Assembly (NCBI GenBank): GCA_964493515.1
Contig: CAZBNJ010000042.1
Span: forward strand, 1 to 15,100
Source of the DNA: CANRIN01 sp964493515
GTDB taxonomy: Bacteria > Bacillota > Clostridia > Oscillospirales > JAAYOS01
Length of the DNA stretch: 15,100 nt
Reading direction: 5' to 3'
The translations under genes and the position numbers were made by a program. Positions 6,761 to 14,034 of the stretch are shown here, piece by piece; position 1 is the stretch's first letter; each line of letters starts with the position of its first letter. The notes beneath the pieces are model-generated. The model did not search any database. It had not been told where the DNA came from and was given only the letters and a program-made list of their open reading frames with translations.

Positions 6761-6775
6761 TCCCCCACGGTTTTT
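6742..6775. terminator. Shared bidirectional terminator between spoIIID and the diguanylate cyclase
   Basis: A stem AAAAACCGTG-A-GGGA pairs with TCCC-C-CACGGTTTTT, with one A/C mismatch and a CTAA loop at 6757-6760, followed by a T-run. Both flanking genes end inside the loop: the plus-strand TAA is 6758-6760 and the minus-strand TAG is 6757-6759. It should stop transcription from both sides. Confidence 0.88.
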
Positions 6776-8562
6776 TCTTCTCCATAGAAGCAGCAGTAGT
6801 CGCCGTGTCCGCCGGCGCGTTTGGCTTCATACATCGCCGCGTCCGCCGCCTTGGACAGCTCCTCAAACGTCCCGCCGTCCTGCGGATACCTCGCGACACC
6901 GCAGGCTATCGACGCACGCACTCCATCGAACTTGTCGATACCCGCGACACCGGCAATCACCTGCTCCGCCTTTCTCCGCGCGCGGTCCACGCTGGCAAGT
7001 CCGGCGGTGTACACAAGGAACTCGTCGCCCGACCGACGCGATACCGGATCGCTTGCGCGGAACGCGCGCCGTATCTGCCCCGCCGTCAACCGCAGCAGCT
7101 CGTCGCCCGCGTCGTGTCCGTGGATATCGTTGACCTTCTTGAGCGAATTTGAGTCAAAGAAGTAGAACATGCCCTCGCGGCCGTCAAGCAGCTCGCTGAC
7201 CTCGCGCTCGAACGCCTCGTGCCGCAGCAGCCCGGTCAGCGGATCGGTGGACTTCTCCTTCTCCAGCCGCAGTTCCCGCTGCTTGCGCTCCTCTATGCTC
7301 ATTATCTGACCGATGCGCACACGGTTTTCGGTCGGTTCGACCCGCTCCAGCCTGCACTCGCACCAGACCCACTTGCCGTTTCGCGCCAGCATCCGAAACT
7401 CGGTGGTCGCCGACTTGTCCTTCGCTTCCGCGAACATATCGCGCACCCGCTGCTGATCGTCCGGGTGAACATTGTCAAACCCGCCTTCTCGGCAGTGATC
7501 TATCTCGGTCGCGTTCAAAAAGAACCTCGGCGTGCTGTTGATCGTAAAGGTCAGATGGTCGCGCTGCGTGTCGTATTCAAACAGCAGCGTGTCGAAGTGG
7601 CTCGCGATGGCGCGGAACTTCTCCCCCTGGAGGCGAAGCCTGCGGTTCTTCTGCGCAAACACGCGGAATACCAGCGCGCTCGCTCCCACTGCAACGCCCA
7701 CCAGCACCACTGCGGTGAGGATGTTGCTTCGCATCAGGTTTTCGGACAGGTCGAACATGTCGCTCTCGCGCGTTATCTGTACAAGGTCATAGTCGTGCCG
7801 CATCAGCGCCACCGAGGACACTCTGACCTTATCCGTCCCGTGTCCGACGCTGACCGTGCTCTCCTCGTCGGTCACAAGCGCGCTTGCGCAGTCGTCTATC
7901 TCCTTCTCGCTGACACCGCCGATGTCGAGCTCCTCAATGAAATTCTTGCCTATCTTGTCGGCCATCGACGAATAGACTATCTCTCCGTCGTCGGTGACGA
8001 TGAATCGCTCCGAATGTCGCGCGTCATCATTCAGTCCGCTTCTGAGCAGCCTATCCGCGGGAATATCGCATACTATCGCTCCGTCGAACCTGCCGTCACG
8101 CACCACCGACGCGCAGAACGAAAACAGATACTCGTCGCCGGACGCGGACTTGCGGATGCGGCTCATCGTCTCGCCCTCGCGCTCCATCTGCTCCCGCTCA
8201 TCCGCCGCCATATAGTCAAACAGCCGACTTTCGGGAACATAGACGACCTCGCAGCCGTTCACGCTTCCGAGCTGTTTCAGATAGGATCCGAGCCAGGGTT
8301 CATCCGTCCGTATGTCCGCCGCTGCGACCATCTCCGCGGCAGCGCGTATCTGTCCCTCAAACGATGTAAGCGAGATCTCGATGCGGTGCACGTCGTGCAG
8401 CAGATCCGCCGTCAGATTCTTGTTTTCGGTCTCCTCAAACTGTCTTTCCTGATAGTCGCCGTATGTGAGGCAGAGGGCAAAGAAGACAAGGCATATCACA
8501 AACAGCATAAGGACAAGCTGTCCGTAGTCGCTGACAGATTCCCTGATCTTTTTCACGCCCAT
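6757..8562 (-). CDS. Membrane-anchored diguanylate cyclase with extracytoplasmic sensor, PAS and GGDEF domains
   Basis: A 601-residue signalling protein. A membrane segment at about 15-34, an outside sensor region of about 245 residues (Cache-like in layout, ligand unknown) and a second membrane segment at 281-301 are followed by a PAS domain at about 315-425 (HPDDQQRVR, then WVWCECRLERV) and a GGDEF domain at about 430-595. The active-site motif is SGDEF (511-515); serine in the first place is a tolerated variant, and the metal-binding Asp470 (FFDSNSLKKVND) and HGHDAGDE are intact. The inhibitory site RASD (502-505) lies five residues upstream, so feedback by c-di-GMP is expected. The ATG at 8562 directly abuts the AGGGGGG ribosome binding site; the GTG two codons later (8556) is better spaced and may be the true start. 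Confidence 0.92.
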   Translation of the reverse strand: MGVKKIRESVSDYGQLVLMLFVICLVFFALCLTYGDYQERQFEETENKNLTADLLHDVHRIEISLTSFEGQIRAAAEMVAAADIRTDEPWLGSYLKQLGSVNGCEVVYVPESRLFDYMAADEREQMEREGETMSRIRKSASGDEYLFSFCASVVRDGRFDGAIVCDIPADRLLRSGLNDDARHSERFIVTDDGEIVYSSMADKIGKNFIEELDIGGVSEKEIDDCASALVTDEESTVSVGHGTDKVRVSSVALMRHDYDLVQITRESDMFDLSENLMRSNILTAVVLVGVAVGASALVFRVFAQKNRRLRLQGEKFRAIASHFDTLLFEYDTQRDHLTFTINSTPRFFLNATEIDHCREGGFDNVHPDDQQRVRDMFAEAKDKSATTEFRMLARNGKWVWCECRLERVEPTENRVRIGQIMSIEERKQRELRLEKEKSTDPLTGLLRHEAFEREVSELLDGREGMFYFFDSNSLKKVNDIHGHDAGDELLRLTAGQIRRAFRASDPVSRRSGDEFLVYTAGLASVDRARRKAEQVIAGVAGIDKFDGVRASIACGVARYPQDGGTFEELSKAADAAMYEAKRAGGHGDYCCFYGEEKTVGD

Positions 8563-8586
8563 CCCCCCTATTTTATCCTTGGATAT

Positions 8587-8615
8587 ACACTACACCAAAT
8601 GGCGGGGATTGTCAA
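8587..8615 (-). promoter_or_regulatory. Promoter of the diguanylate cyclase gene
   Basis: A perfect minus-strand TTGACA (8610-8615) is followed after 17 bases by TAGTGT (8587-8592), a weak -10; an AT-rich TATAT lies just beyond. It falls in the 97-base gap after feoB, so the cyclase can be transcribed apart from feoAB. Confidence 0.55.
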
Positions 8616-8659
8616 CCCAAAATAATCGATAAATCCCGCGCAGACGCGCTCTTTCCGCC

Positions 8660-10798
8660 TCAGGAAAACAGCCTTGCGACCGCGTTCAGCAGCACGCACG
8701 CCGCAACGCCAAGCGCAGTGGGCAGTATCGCCGCGACCGCCGTCCATTTGAGGCTTCCAGTCTCCTTCTTAATGGTCAGCATTGTGGTCGAGCATGGCCA
8801 GTGGAACAGCGAGAACAGCATTACGCTTGCCGCCGTGACCCATGTCCATCCGTTCGCGACAAACAGCGCCTTCATCTCACCGAGAGTGCCAAGCTCGAGC
8901 AGGCTCCCCTGCGCCATGTACGCCATGATTATCACCGGCACGACTATCTCGTTTGCGGGAAATCCCAGGATGAACGCCAGCAGTATCACGCCGTCGAGTC
9001 CCATCAGCCGCGCCGCAGGGTCTAGAAACGACGCACAGTGGCCGAGGAGGCTTGCGTCCCCTATCGTCACGTTCGCGAGCAGCCATATCACCGCACCCGC
9101 CGGAGCCGCGACCGCCGCGGCGCGTCCGAGCACAAACAGCGTTCGGTCGAATATCGATCGAACTATCACCTTGCCTATCTGCGGACGTCGGTAGGGCGGC
9201 AGCTCGAGCGTGAATGACGACGGCTCGCCCTTCAGCAGAGTGACCGACAGCAGCTTTGTCGCGCCGAGCGTCGCCATGATGCCTATAAGTATCGCAGCGG
9301 TCAGCCCAAGCGCCGACGTCAGTGTCCCCGCAAATCCCGTTGTACCGAAGGCAAAGAACATCGCAAGTATCGCGATAAGCGTTGGGAACCTTCCGTTGCA
9401 GGGCACAAGGCTGTTGGTAAGTATCGCGAGCAGCCGCTCCCGCGGCGAGTCGATTATACGGCAGCCGACCACTCCCGCCGCGTTGCAGCCAAAGCCCATG
9501 CACATCGTCAGCGCCTGCTTTCCGCAGGCCGCGCACCGTTTGAACGGTCGGTCGAGGTTGTACGCTATGCGCGGCAGATACCCAGAATCCTCCAGCAGCG
9601 TGAACAGCGGAAAGAATATCGCCATCGGCGGCAGCATCACCGACACCACCCACGCAAGCGTTCGGTACACTCCGAGCACCAGCAGTCCGTGCAGCCAGTC
9701 GGGCGCGTTCATATGTGTGAACAGGTCGGTAAGCCTATCCTGCACCCAAAAGAGCGCGCCGCTCAGCATCTCGGAAGGATAGTTCGCGCCCACCATCGTA
9801 AGCCAGAACACCACGCCGAGAAGCAGCAGCATCACGGGATATCCGGTGCGCTTGGATGTAAGTATGCGGTCGAGCTTGCGGTCGGTGCGCGAGTAGCCGT
9901 CCCCGTTCTTGCCTATCACGTCGACGCACGCGCTCGCGGCGGAGGTCACTATCGACGCAACGGTCAGGTCCTTCAGCCGCTCGCGGTCTATGCTCGCGCC
10001 GTCGAGCAGCTCCCACGCTCTCGCGACCGCCTCTGCGGTCTCGCCGCCGGACAGTTCCTCGCCGAGAAAGCCCTCCGCCTCGCGTATCAGCGTACCGTCT
10101 CCCTCGATGAGCTTAAGCGCGAGCCATCGCGACGGTATGCGGGCGTCGTATTTCGCGAGGTGCGGCTCTATCTCCGCTATCGCGCGCTCTATCTCGTCAG
10201 GATAGCGCACGCGCATCCGCTCGGCATGGTAGTCCGGCGCCACGACCCGGTCTATCGCGCGGAGAAGAGCATTCAGGCTCTTCTTTTTCCGCGCGACCGT
10301 GCCCACCACCGGCACGCCGAGTCGCTCGCTGAGACGGACAAGATCGAGCGAAATGTTCTTGCGCTCCGCCTCGTCAAGCAGGTTGACGCATACGACGACG
10401 CGCGACGATATCTCCATCGTCTGGAGCACCAGATTCATGTTGCGCTCCAGGCATGTCGCGTCGCACACAACGACCGTCGCGTCCGGCTCGCCGAAGCAGA
10501 TGTAGTTGCGCGCGACCTCCTCCTCCGCCGAGTGCGCCATAAGCGAGTATGTGCCGGGTATGTCCACGAAGATGTATCCTCTGCCGCCGGATTCGCAGCG
10601 TCCCGACGCGCTCGCCACCGTCTTGCCCGGCCAGTTTCCCGTGTGCTGATTCATTCCGGTCAGCGCGTTGAACACGGTGGATTTGCCCACATTCGGATTT
10701 CCCGCAAGCGCTATGACACGGTCGGTCGAGGCTTTGCGTTCGATGGCAAGCCCCGCGTCAACGGCGCTTCTGCCGCTCGATCTTGCCGTCAGTCCCAT
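8660..10798 (-). CDS. feoB: Ferrous iron transport protein B
   Basis: A 712-residue inner-membrane Fe2+ transporter with a cytoplasmic GTPase domain. G1 is GNPNVGKST (33-41), G3 is DIPGTYS (79-85), G4 is NLLD (139-142) and G5 is near GTVARK (165-170). A helical spacer follows to about 318, then a multi-pass membrane part from about 319 to the end, including the conserved MGFGCNAAGV, SPRERL and LVPCNGRFP gate/core segments with cysteines. The ATG at 10798 has a strong GGGAGG site; an in-frame extension to 10942 runs back through feoA and is an artefact. It follows feoA by 13 bases. feoC is not evident after it. No iron-dependent operator was securely found upstream. Confidence 0.96.
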   Translation of the reverse strand: MGLTARSSGRSAVDAGLAIERKASTDRVIALAGNPNVGKSTVFNALTGMNQHTGNWPGKTVASASGRCESGGRGYIFVDIPGTYSLMAHSAEEEVARNYICFGEPDATVVVCDATCLERNMNLVLQTMEISSRVVVCVNLLDEAERKNISLDLVRLSERLGVPVVGTVARKKKSLNALLRAIDRVVAPDYHAERMRVRYPDEIERAIAEIEPHLAKYDARIPSRWLALKLIEGDGTLIREAEGFLGEELSGGETAEAVARAWELLDGASIDRERLKDLTVASIVTSAASACVDVIGKNGDGYSRTDRKLDRILTSKRTGYPVMLLLLGVVFWLTMVGANYPSEMLSGALFWVQDRLTDLFTHMNAPDWLHGLLVLGVYRTLAWVVSVMLPPMAIFFPLFTLLEDSGYLPRIAYNLDRPFKRCAACGKQALTMCMGFGCNAAGVVGCRIIDSPRERLLAILTNSLVPCNGRFPTLIAILAMFFAFGTTGFAGTLTSALGLTAAILIGIMATLGATKLLSVTLLKGEPSSFTLELPPYRRPQIGKVIVRSIFDRTLFVLGRAAAVAAPAGAVIWLLANVTIGDASLLGHCASFLDPAARLMGLDGVILLAFILGFPANEIVVPVIIMAYMAQGSLLELGTLGEMKALFVANGWTWVTAASVMLFSLFHWPCSTTMLTIKKETGSLKWTAVAAILPTALGVAACVLLNAVARLFS

Positions 10799-10811
10799 CT
10801 TTGCGCCTCCC

Positions 10812-11048
10812 TTACTCGGCGCACACGAGCACGCCGCGGCAGTCCTCCGAGCGTATGGCAATGACCGCGCCGCGAATGAGGAACGCGGACGGATCGCCGC
10901 CGGGGCTGCGTCCGAGGCATTCCACGTCGGTGTTTTCAACAAGTCCTATGTCCAAAAGCCTGCGACGCATACCGCCGGTCGAGCGAAGCTCGCGAACGAC
11001 CGCGTGCTCGCCGGGGCAGATGTCGCTAAGCGCAACAGTTTTCTTCAT
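10812..11048 (-). CDS. feoA: Ferrous iron transport protein A
   Basis: A 78-residue SH3-like cytoplasmic protein that partners FeoB. Typical marks are LSDICPGEHAVV near the N-terminus, RRRLLDIGLVENTDVECLGRSP in the middle and RGAVIAIRSEDCRGVLV at the end. The ATG at 11048 has GAGAGGAC upstream at good spacing; a longer reading to 11087 lacks a ribosome binding site. It is the first gene of feoAB. The region upstream (11049-11129) contains a short CCGT-N4-ACGG dyad at 11105-11116 but no convincing promoter hexamers. Confidence 0.93.
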   Translation of the reverse strand: MKKTVALSDICPGEHAVVRELRSTGGMRRRLLDIGLVENTDVECLGRSPGGDPSAFLIRGAVIAIRSEDCRGVLVCAE

Positions 11049-11129
11049 AGCAGTAGTCCTCTCTATCGAATTTTGGAATAAGAGCACTACATACTATTCG
11101 CACCCCGTTGCGACGGTTACAGAGACAGA

Positions 11130-11159
11130 AAGACGAGATGCCGCGCGGCATCTCGTCTT
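11130..11159. terminator. 30-bp perfect palindrome after the flavodoxin gene
   Basis: AAGACGAGATGCCGC is followed at once by its exact reverse complement, centred between 11144 and 11145. On the minus strand it is 43 bases past the flavodoxin stop and is followed by TTTCTGTCTCT, a weak U-rich tail. A factor-independent terminator between the redox operon and feoAB is the likeliest role, although the lack of a loop and the imperfect U-tract are unusual; a protein-binding site is the alternative. Confidence 0.6.
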
Positions 11160-11201
11160 GGTCTGTGCGCTATACCCTTGTGTAGACCATACGAATTTTA
11201 A

Positions 11202-11714
11202 CTAAGCATGATCCCTTGCCCATGCGGCTACCGTGGCCTCACTCATAGCGGCATCGGAGCCATGAACGGCAAGTCCCTTTCCAAAGGACGCGCCGGAGCA
11301 GAGCTGCTTCAGATCGCTCTCACAGCGACCCAGACCGCTTCCTTCATGGGTCACAACAGCCAGCACCTTTTTGCCGCTGAGGTCCAGTCGCTCAAGCTGC
11401 GAAAACACAGCCATGGGATAAGTGCCCCACCAGTTGGGACCGCAGACGAAAATCGTGTCGTATTTGTCGATGCTGTCTATATACGCCTTCAGTTCGGGGC
11501 GCGCCCCGGCCTGCAGCTCGGCCTTCGCTTCCTCGGTGCAGGTGTGGTAATCCTCGGAATAAGGCTTTACAGTATCAAGCTCAAAGAGGTCTCCGCCAAC
11601 CGCCTTTTGGATAAACTCTGCAACAATTTCGGTGTTGCCTTTGACCAAATTGCGAATGCTGCCTTTGCAATAGTTTTCTCCCTTGCGGGAATAGTACAAA
11701 ATGAGATTTGCCAC
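11202..11714 (-). CDS. Flavodoxin family protein
   Basis: A 170-residue FMN-binding electron carrier. The phosphate-binding loop has the expanded form YYSRKGENYCKGSIRNL followed by KGNTEIVAEFI near 7-36, and the flavin-side aromatic segment GPNWWGTYPMAVFSQL is near 94-109, with THEGSGLGRCESDL near 127-140. The expanded loop is known in a flavodoxin group common in Clostridia. GTG at 11714 is chosen because GGGAGGAC lies seven bases upstream; the only earlier in-frame start is a TTG overlapping that site. It is the last gene of the redox operon, 48 bases after the aldo/keto reductase, and may supply electrons to, or take them from, the upstream Fe-S reductase. Partnership is inferred from the operon. 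Confidence 0.9.
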   Translation of the reverse strand: MANLILYYSRKGENYCKGSIRNLVKGNTEIVAEFIQKAVGGDLFELDTVKPYSEDYHTCTEEAKAELQAGARPELKAYIDSIDKYDTIFVCGPNWWGTYPMAVFSQLERLDLSGKKVLAVVTHEGSGLGRCESDLKQLCSGASFGKGLAVHGSDAAMSEATVAAWARDHA

Positions 11715-11762
11715 GTTATTGTCCTCCCACAAATTCAGATATGGTTATTGCTTGCTCACCTC

Positions 11763-12752
11763 TTAATTGCTTTTGTGGCCGCCGAACACCAGAAAGTCCA
11801 TGCTGTCCAGCTTTTCATCAATGGTTTTCAGCTCCTCCGCCGTAAGGGTTATCTGGGCGGAGTTCAGGTTCTCGCGAAGCCGCTCAGGCTTTCGGGAGCC
11901 GGGGATGGGAATGATCCAGGGCTTTTTGCACAGCATCCATGCCAAAGATATCTGGGCGGAGGTTGCGTTCTTTTCGGCGGCGAGCTGATTCAGAAGCTCC
12001 AGCAGCTCCCGTCCCCTGGCCATGCCCTCCTCGGTATACTGCGGCATCCTGCCACGGTAGTCCTGCTTGCCCTCAAACTGGGTGTTCTGATCGTACTTGC
12101 CGCTCAGGAAGCCGTTGGCCATCGGAGAGAACGCCACATAGGCGATGTTCAGCTCCTCCACTGTGGGGAAGATAGTCTCATGCCAGCGAGCCATCATGGA
12201 GTAGCGGTTTTGAATGACAGCCACGGGGCAGACGGCGTGAGCACGACGGAGGTATTCCTCGGTGGTTTCCGAGATACCCCAGGCCCGAACCTTGCCTTCT
12301 TTGATAAGGTCAGCCATGACACCGGCCACCTCCTCGGGAGAGACCTTGGGGTCAATGCGGTGCTGGTAGTAGAGATCCACATAGTCGGTGCCCAGCCTCT
12401 TCAAGCTGCCCTCAATGGAGGTGCGAATGGTTTCGGGCCGACTGTCCAACATCAGGCTGTTATCGGGAGCGTGATGCACACCGAACTTGGTTGCCAGCAC
12501 CACCTTATCCCTAACCGGACGAAGGGCTTCCCCCACCACCTCCTCATTGTAGGCGGTAGTGCCGTCAGGATTGACGCCGGTATAGCATTCGGCGGTATCA
12601 AAGAATGTGTAACCTATTTCAAGAGCCTGCTGCAAGACCTTCACAGCCTGAGTCGATTCCATAGGATCGCCGCTGGCGTGGGTCAGACCCATGCACCCCA
12701 GTCCCACAGGGGACACCTGAATGCCGCTGTTTCCAAGAATTCTCTTTTCCAT
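11763..12752 (-). CDS. Aldo/keto reductase
   Basis: A 329-residue NADPH-dependent TIM-barrel oxidoreductase. The catalytic tetrad is Asp52 and Tyr57 in FFDTAECY, Lys89 in LATKFG and His131 in YYQHRID. GLGCMG near 18-23 and the C-terminal IPIPGSRKPERLRENL cofactor-binding segment are typical of the AKR13-like group. The ATG at 12752 follows GGGAGGAATC. It is the second gene of the operon, 26 bases after the Fe-S reductase. The substrate cannot be predicted; this group reduces a wide range of aldehydes and ketones. Confidence 0.95.
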   Translation of the reverse strand: MEKRILGNSGIQVSPVGLGCMGLTHASGDPMESTQAVKVLQQALEIGYTFFDTAECYTGVNPDGTTAYNEEVVGEALRPVRDKVVLATKFGVHHAPDNSLMLDSRPETIRTSIEGSLKRLGTDYVDLYYQHRIDPKVSPEEVAGVMADLIKEGKVRAWGISETTEEYLRRAHAVCPVAVIQNRYSMMARWHETIFPTVEELNIAYVAFSPMANGFLSGKYDQNTQFEGKQDYRGRMPQYTEEGMARGRELLELLNQLAAEKNATSAQISLAWMLCKKPWIIPIPGSRKPERLRENLNSAQITLTAEELKTIDEKLDSMDFLVFGGHKSN

Positions 12753-12778
12753 GTCAGATTCCTCCCAAATGATTTGCG

Positions 12779-13885
12779 TTACTTGTCAAATTCCTTTGCC
12801 ACATCCACCAGCAGATCCCGTATATGGAGGTGCTGAGGGCAGATCTGCTCGCAGAGACCGCATTTGATACAGTCACTGGCTTTGCCGCCGTCCTTGGTGT
12901 GGATGTTGTTGTAATAATAGTCTGTATTCCAGTTGTTGAACTGCTTTTTGGCGTTGAGGCAGGCGAAAAGGTCGGGAATGGATATCTTCTGCGGGCACCG
13001 CTCGGTACAATAGCGGCAGGCAGTGCAGGGGATGAGATTCTGTGCCGCAAAGATATCCCGTACCCGGCGAACCGCTTCCTGCTCTTTTTCCGAGAGGGGC
13101 TTGAAATCCTTCATGTAGCTGATGTTGTCCTCCATCATCTCCATACTGCCCATGCCCGACAGCACCATCATAATGCCCTCGAATCCGGCGGCAAAGCGGA
13201 TGGCGTAGCTGGCGTTACTGCCGCCGTGGAGAGCGTCCAGCACCTGCTGAGCCTTTTCGGGCAGATTCACCAGGCTGCCGCCCTTCACAGGCTCCATGAC
13301 GATGACCTGCTTGCCAAACTTCCGGCATACCTCGTAGCACTTCCGGCTCTCCACCGAAGGGTCTTCATAATCCACATAGTTGAACTGGAGCTGGACCACC
13401 TCCACCTGGGGATATTCGGTGAGTATCTGCTCCAGCACCGCTGCCTTGTCGTGGAAGGAGATGCCGAAATGGCGGATACGTCCCTCAGCCTTGAACTCAA
13501 GCGCAGTCTCATATGCCTTGCAGCGCTTAAACTTGGCAAATATGTTGGCGTCCTGGGCGTGCATGAGGTAGAAATCGAAGTAGTCCACCCCACACGCCTT
13601 TAGCTGGCTCTCAAAGAGAGGCCGTATCTCCTCGTTGGAGTTGAAGTGGTGGGTGGAGAGCTTGTCGGTCAGGATGTACGCCTCCCTGGGATAGCGGCTG
13701 GTGAGGCAAGCCTTGAGGGCGGGTTCGCTCTTTCCCTGCAGATATCCGTGGGCGGTGTCAAAGTAGTTAAACCCGTTTTCAAGGAAGGTATCCACCATAC
13801 GGCTGGTCAGCTCCAGATCCACTTCTCTGTCCTTCATGGGCAGGCGCATACAGCCAAAGCCAAAATTTTTCTTGATTCGATCCAT
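12779..13885 (-). CDS. Aldo/keto reductase with C-terminal two-[4Fe-4S] ferredoxin domain
   Basis: A 368-residue fusion. The N-terminal aldo/keto reductase barrel (about 1-275) keeps the tetrad Asp43 and Tyr48 in YFDTAHGY, Lys75 and His109. The C-terminal domain carries two four-cysteine motifs: Cys287, 290, 293, 297 in PCTACRYCTERCP and Cys339, 342, 345, 349 in CIKCGLCEQICP, enough for two [4Fe-4S] clusters. The family is widespread in anaerobes, but its reaction is poorly defined; the clusters suggest electron exchange with ferredoxin or flavodoxin in place of, or besides, NAD(P)H. The ATG at 13885 has AAAAGGGG upstream. It is the first gene of the operon and lies under the LysR-box promoter. 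Confidence 0.93.
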   Translation of the reverse strand: MDRIKKNFGFGCMRLPMKDREVDLELTSRMVDTFLENGFNYFDTAHGYLQGKSEPALKACLTSRYPREAYILTDKLSTHHFNSNEEIRPLFESQLKACGVDYFDFYLMHAQDANIFAKFKRCKAYETALEFKAEGRIRHFGISFHDKAAVLEQILTEYPQVEVVQLQFNYVDYEDPSVESRKCYEVCRKFGKQVIVMEPVKGGSLVNLPEKAQQVLDALHGGSNASYAIRFAAGFEGIMMVLSGMGSMEMMEDNISYMKDFKPLSEKEQEAVRRVRDIFAAQNLIPCTACRYCTERCPQKISIPDLFACLNAKKQFNNWNTDYYYNNIHTKDGGKASDCIKCGLCEQICPQHLHIRDLLVDVAKEFDK

Positions 13886-13922
13886 AAATCAGCAACCCCT
13901 TTTCGTTTTTAAGTATGGCCTT

Positions 13923-13951
13923 ATTCTATCTGAACTCTCTCCCCTATGCAA
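13923..13951 (-). promoter_or_regulatory. Promoter of the redox operon
   Basis: Minus-strand TTGCAT (13946-13951) and TAGAAT (13923-13928) lie exactly 17 bases apart. The -10 is close to consensus and the -35 is weak, which fits a promoter that needs an activator. Transcription would start near 13916. Confidence 0.6.
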
Positions 13952-13965
13952 TTTCCCTTTCGCAT

Positions 13966-13987
13966 CTTATTTATAAGCAAAACTTAT
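13966..13987. promoter_or_regulatory. LysR-type regulator binding box
   Basis: On the minus strand ATAAG-TTTTG-CTTAT (13973-13987) is a perfect dyad that fits the T-N11-A rule of LysR regulators, and it is followed by a further ATAAG arm so that CTTAT-N2-ATAAG is also palindromic (13966-13977). Its centre is about 64 bases upstream of the predicted start site, the classic position of the LysR recognition site. The LysR gene is immediately upstream. Confidence 0.65.
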
Positions 13988-13996
13988 ATATCGCTC

Positions 13997-14034
13997 AAAA
14001 AAAGACCGCTCCCATACGTCAGGAGCGATCTTTT
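13997..14034 (-). terminator. Terminator of the LysR gene
   Basis: Minus-strand AAAAGATCGCTCC pairs with GGAGCGGTCTTTT (one G-T pair) around a 9-base loop, and a run of seven T follows. The 5' arm lies inside the last codons of the LysR gene. It separates LysR transcription from the redox operon, which then depends on its own promoter. Confidence 0.82.

Noticed and set aside
7219..8625. 468-residue plus-strand open frame opposite the diguanylate cyclase
   Set aside because: The minus-strand protein has clear PAS and GGDEF motifs; the antisense frame has low-complexity His/Arg/Leu-rich sequence and no ribosome binding site.
8638..8649. GCGC-AGAC-GCGC hairpin after feoB as terminator
   Set aside because: A stem of only four to five pairs with no proper U-tract on the minus strand is too weak to call.
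9689..10864. 391-residue plus-strand open frame opposite feoB
   Set aside because: FeoB motifs on the minus strand are unambiguous and the antisense product resembles nothing.
11105..11116. CCGT-N4-ACGG dyad before feoA as an iron-regulator operator
   Set aside because: It is short, does not match Fur or DtxR/IdeR box patterns, and no reliable promoter could be placed beside it.
11208..12836. 542-residue plus-strand open frame opposite flavodoxin and aldo/keto reductase
   Set aside because: It spans two real minus-strand genes and their gap; it is an artefact of codon bias.
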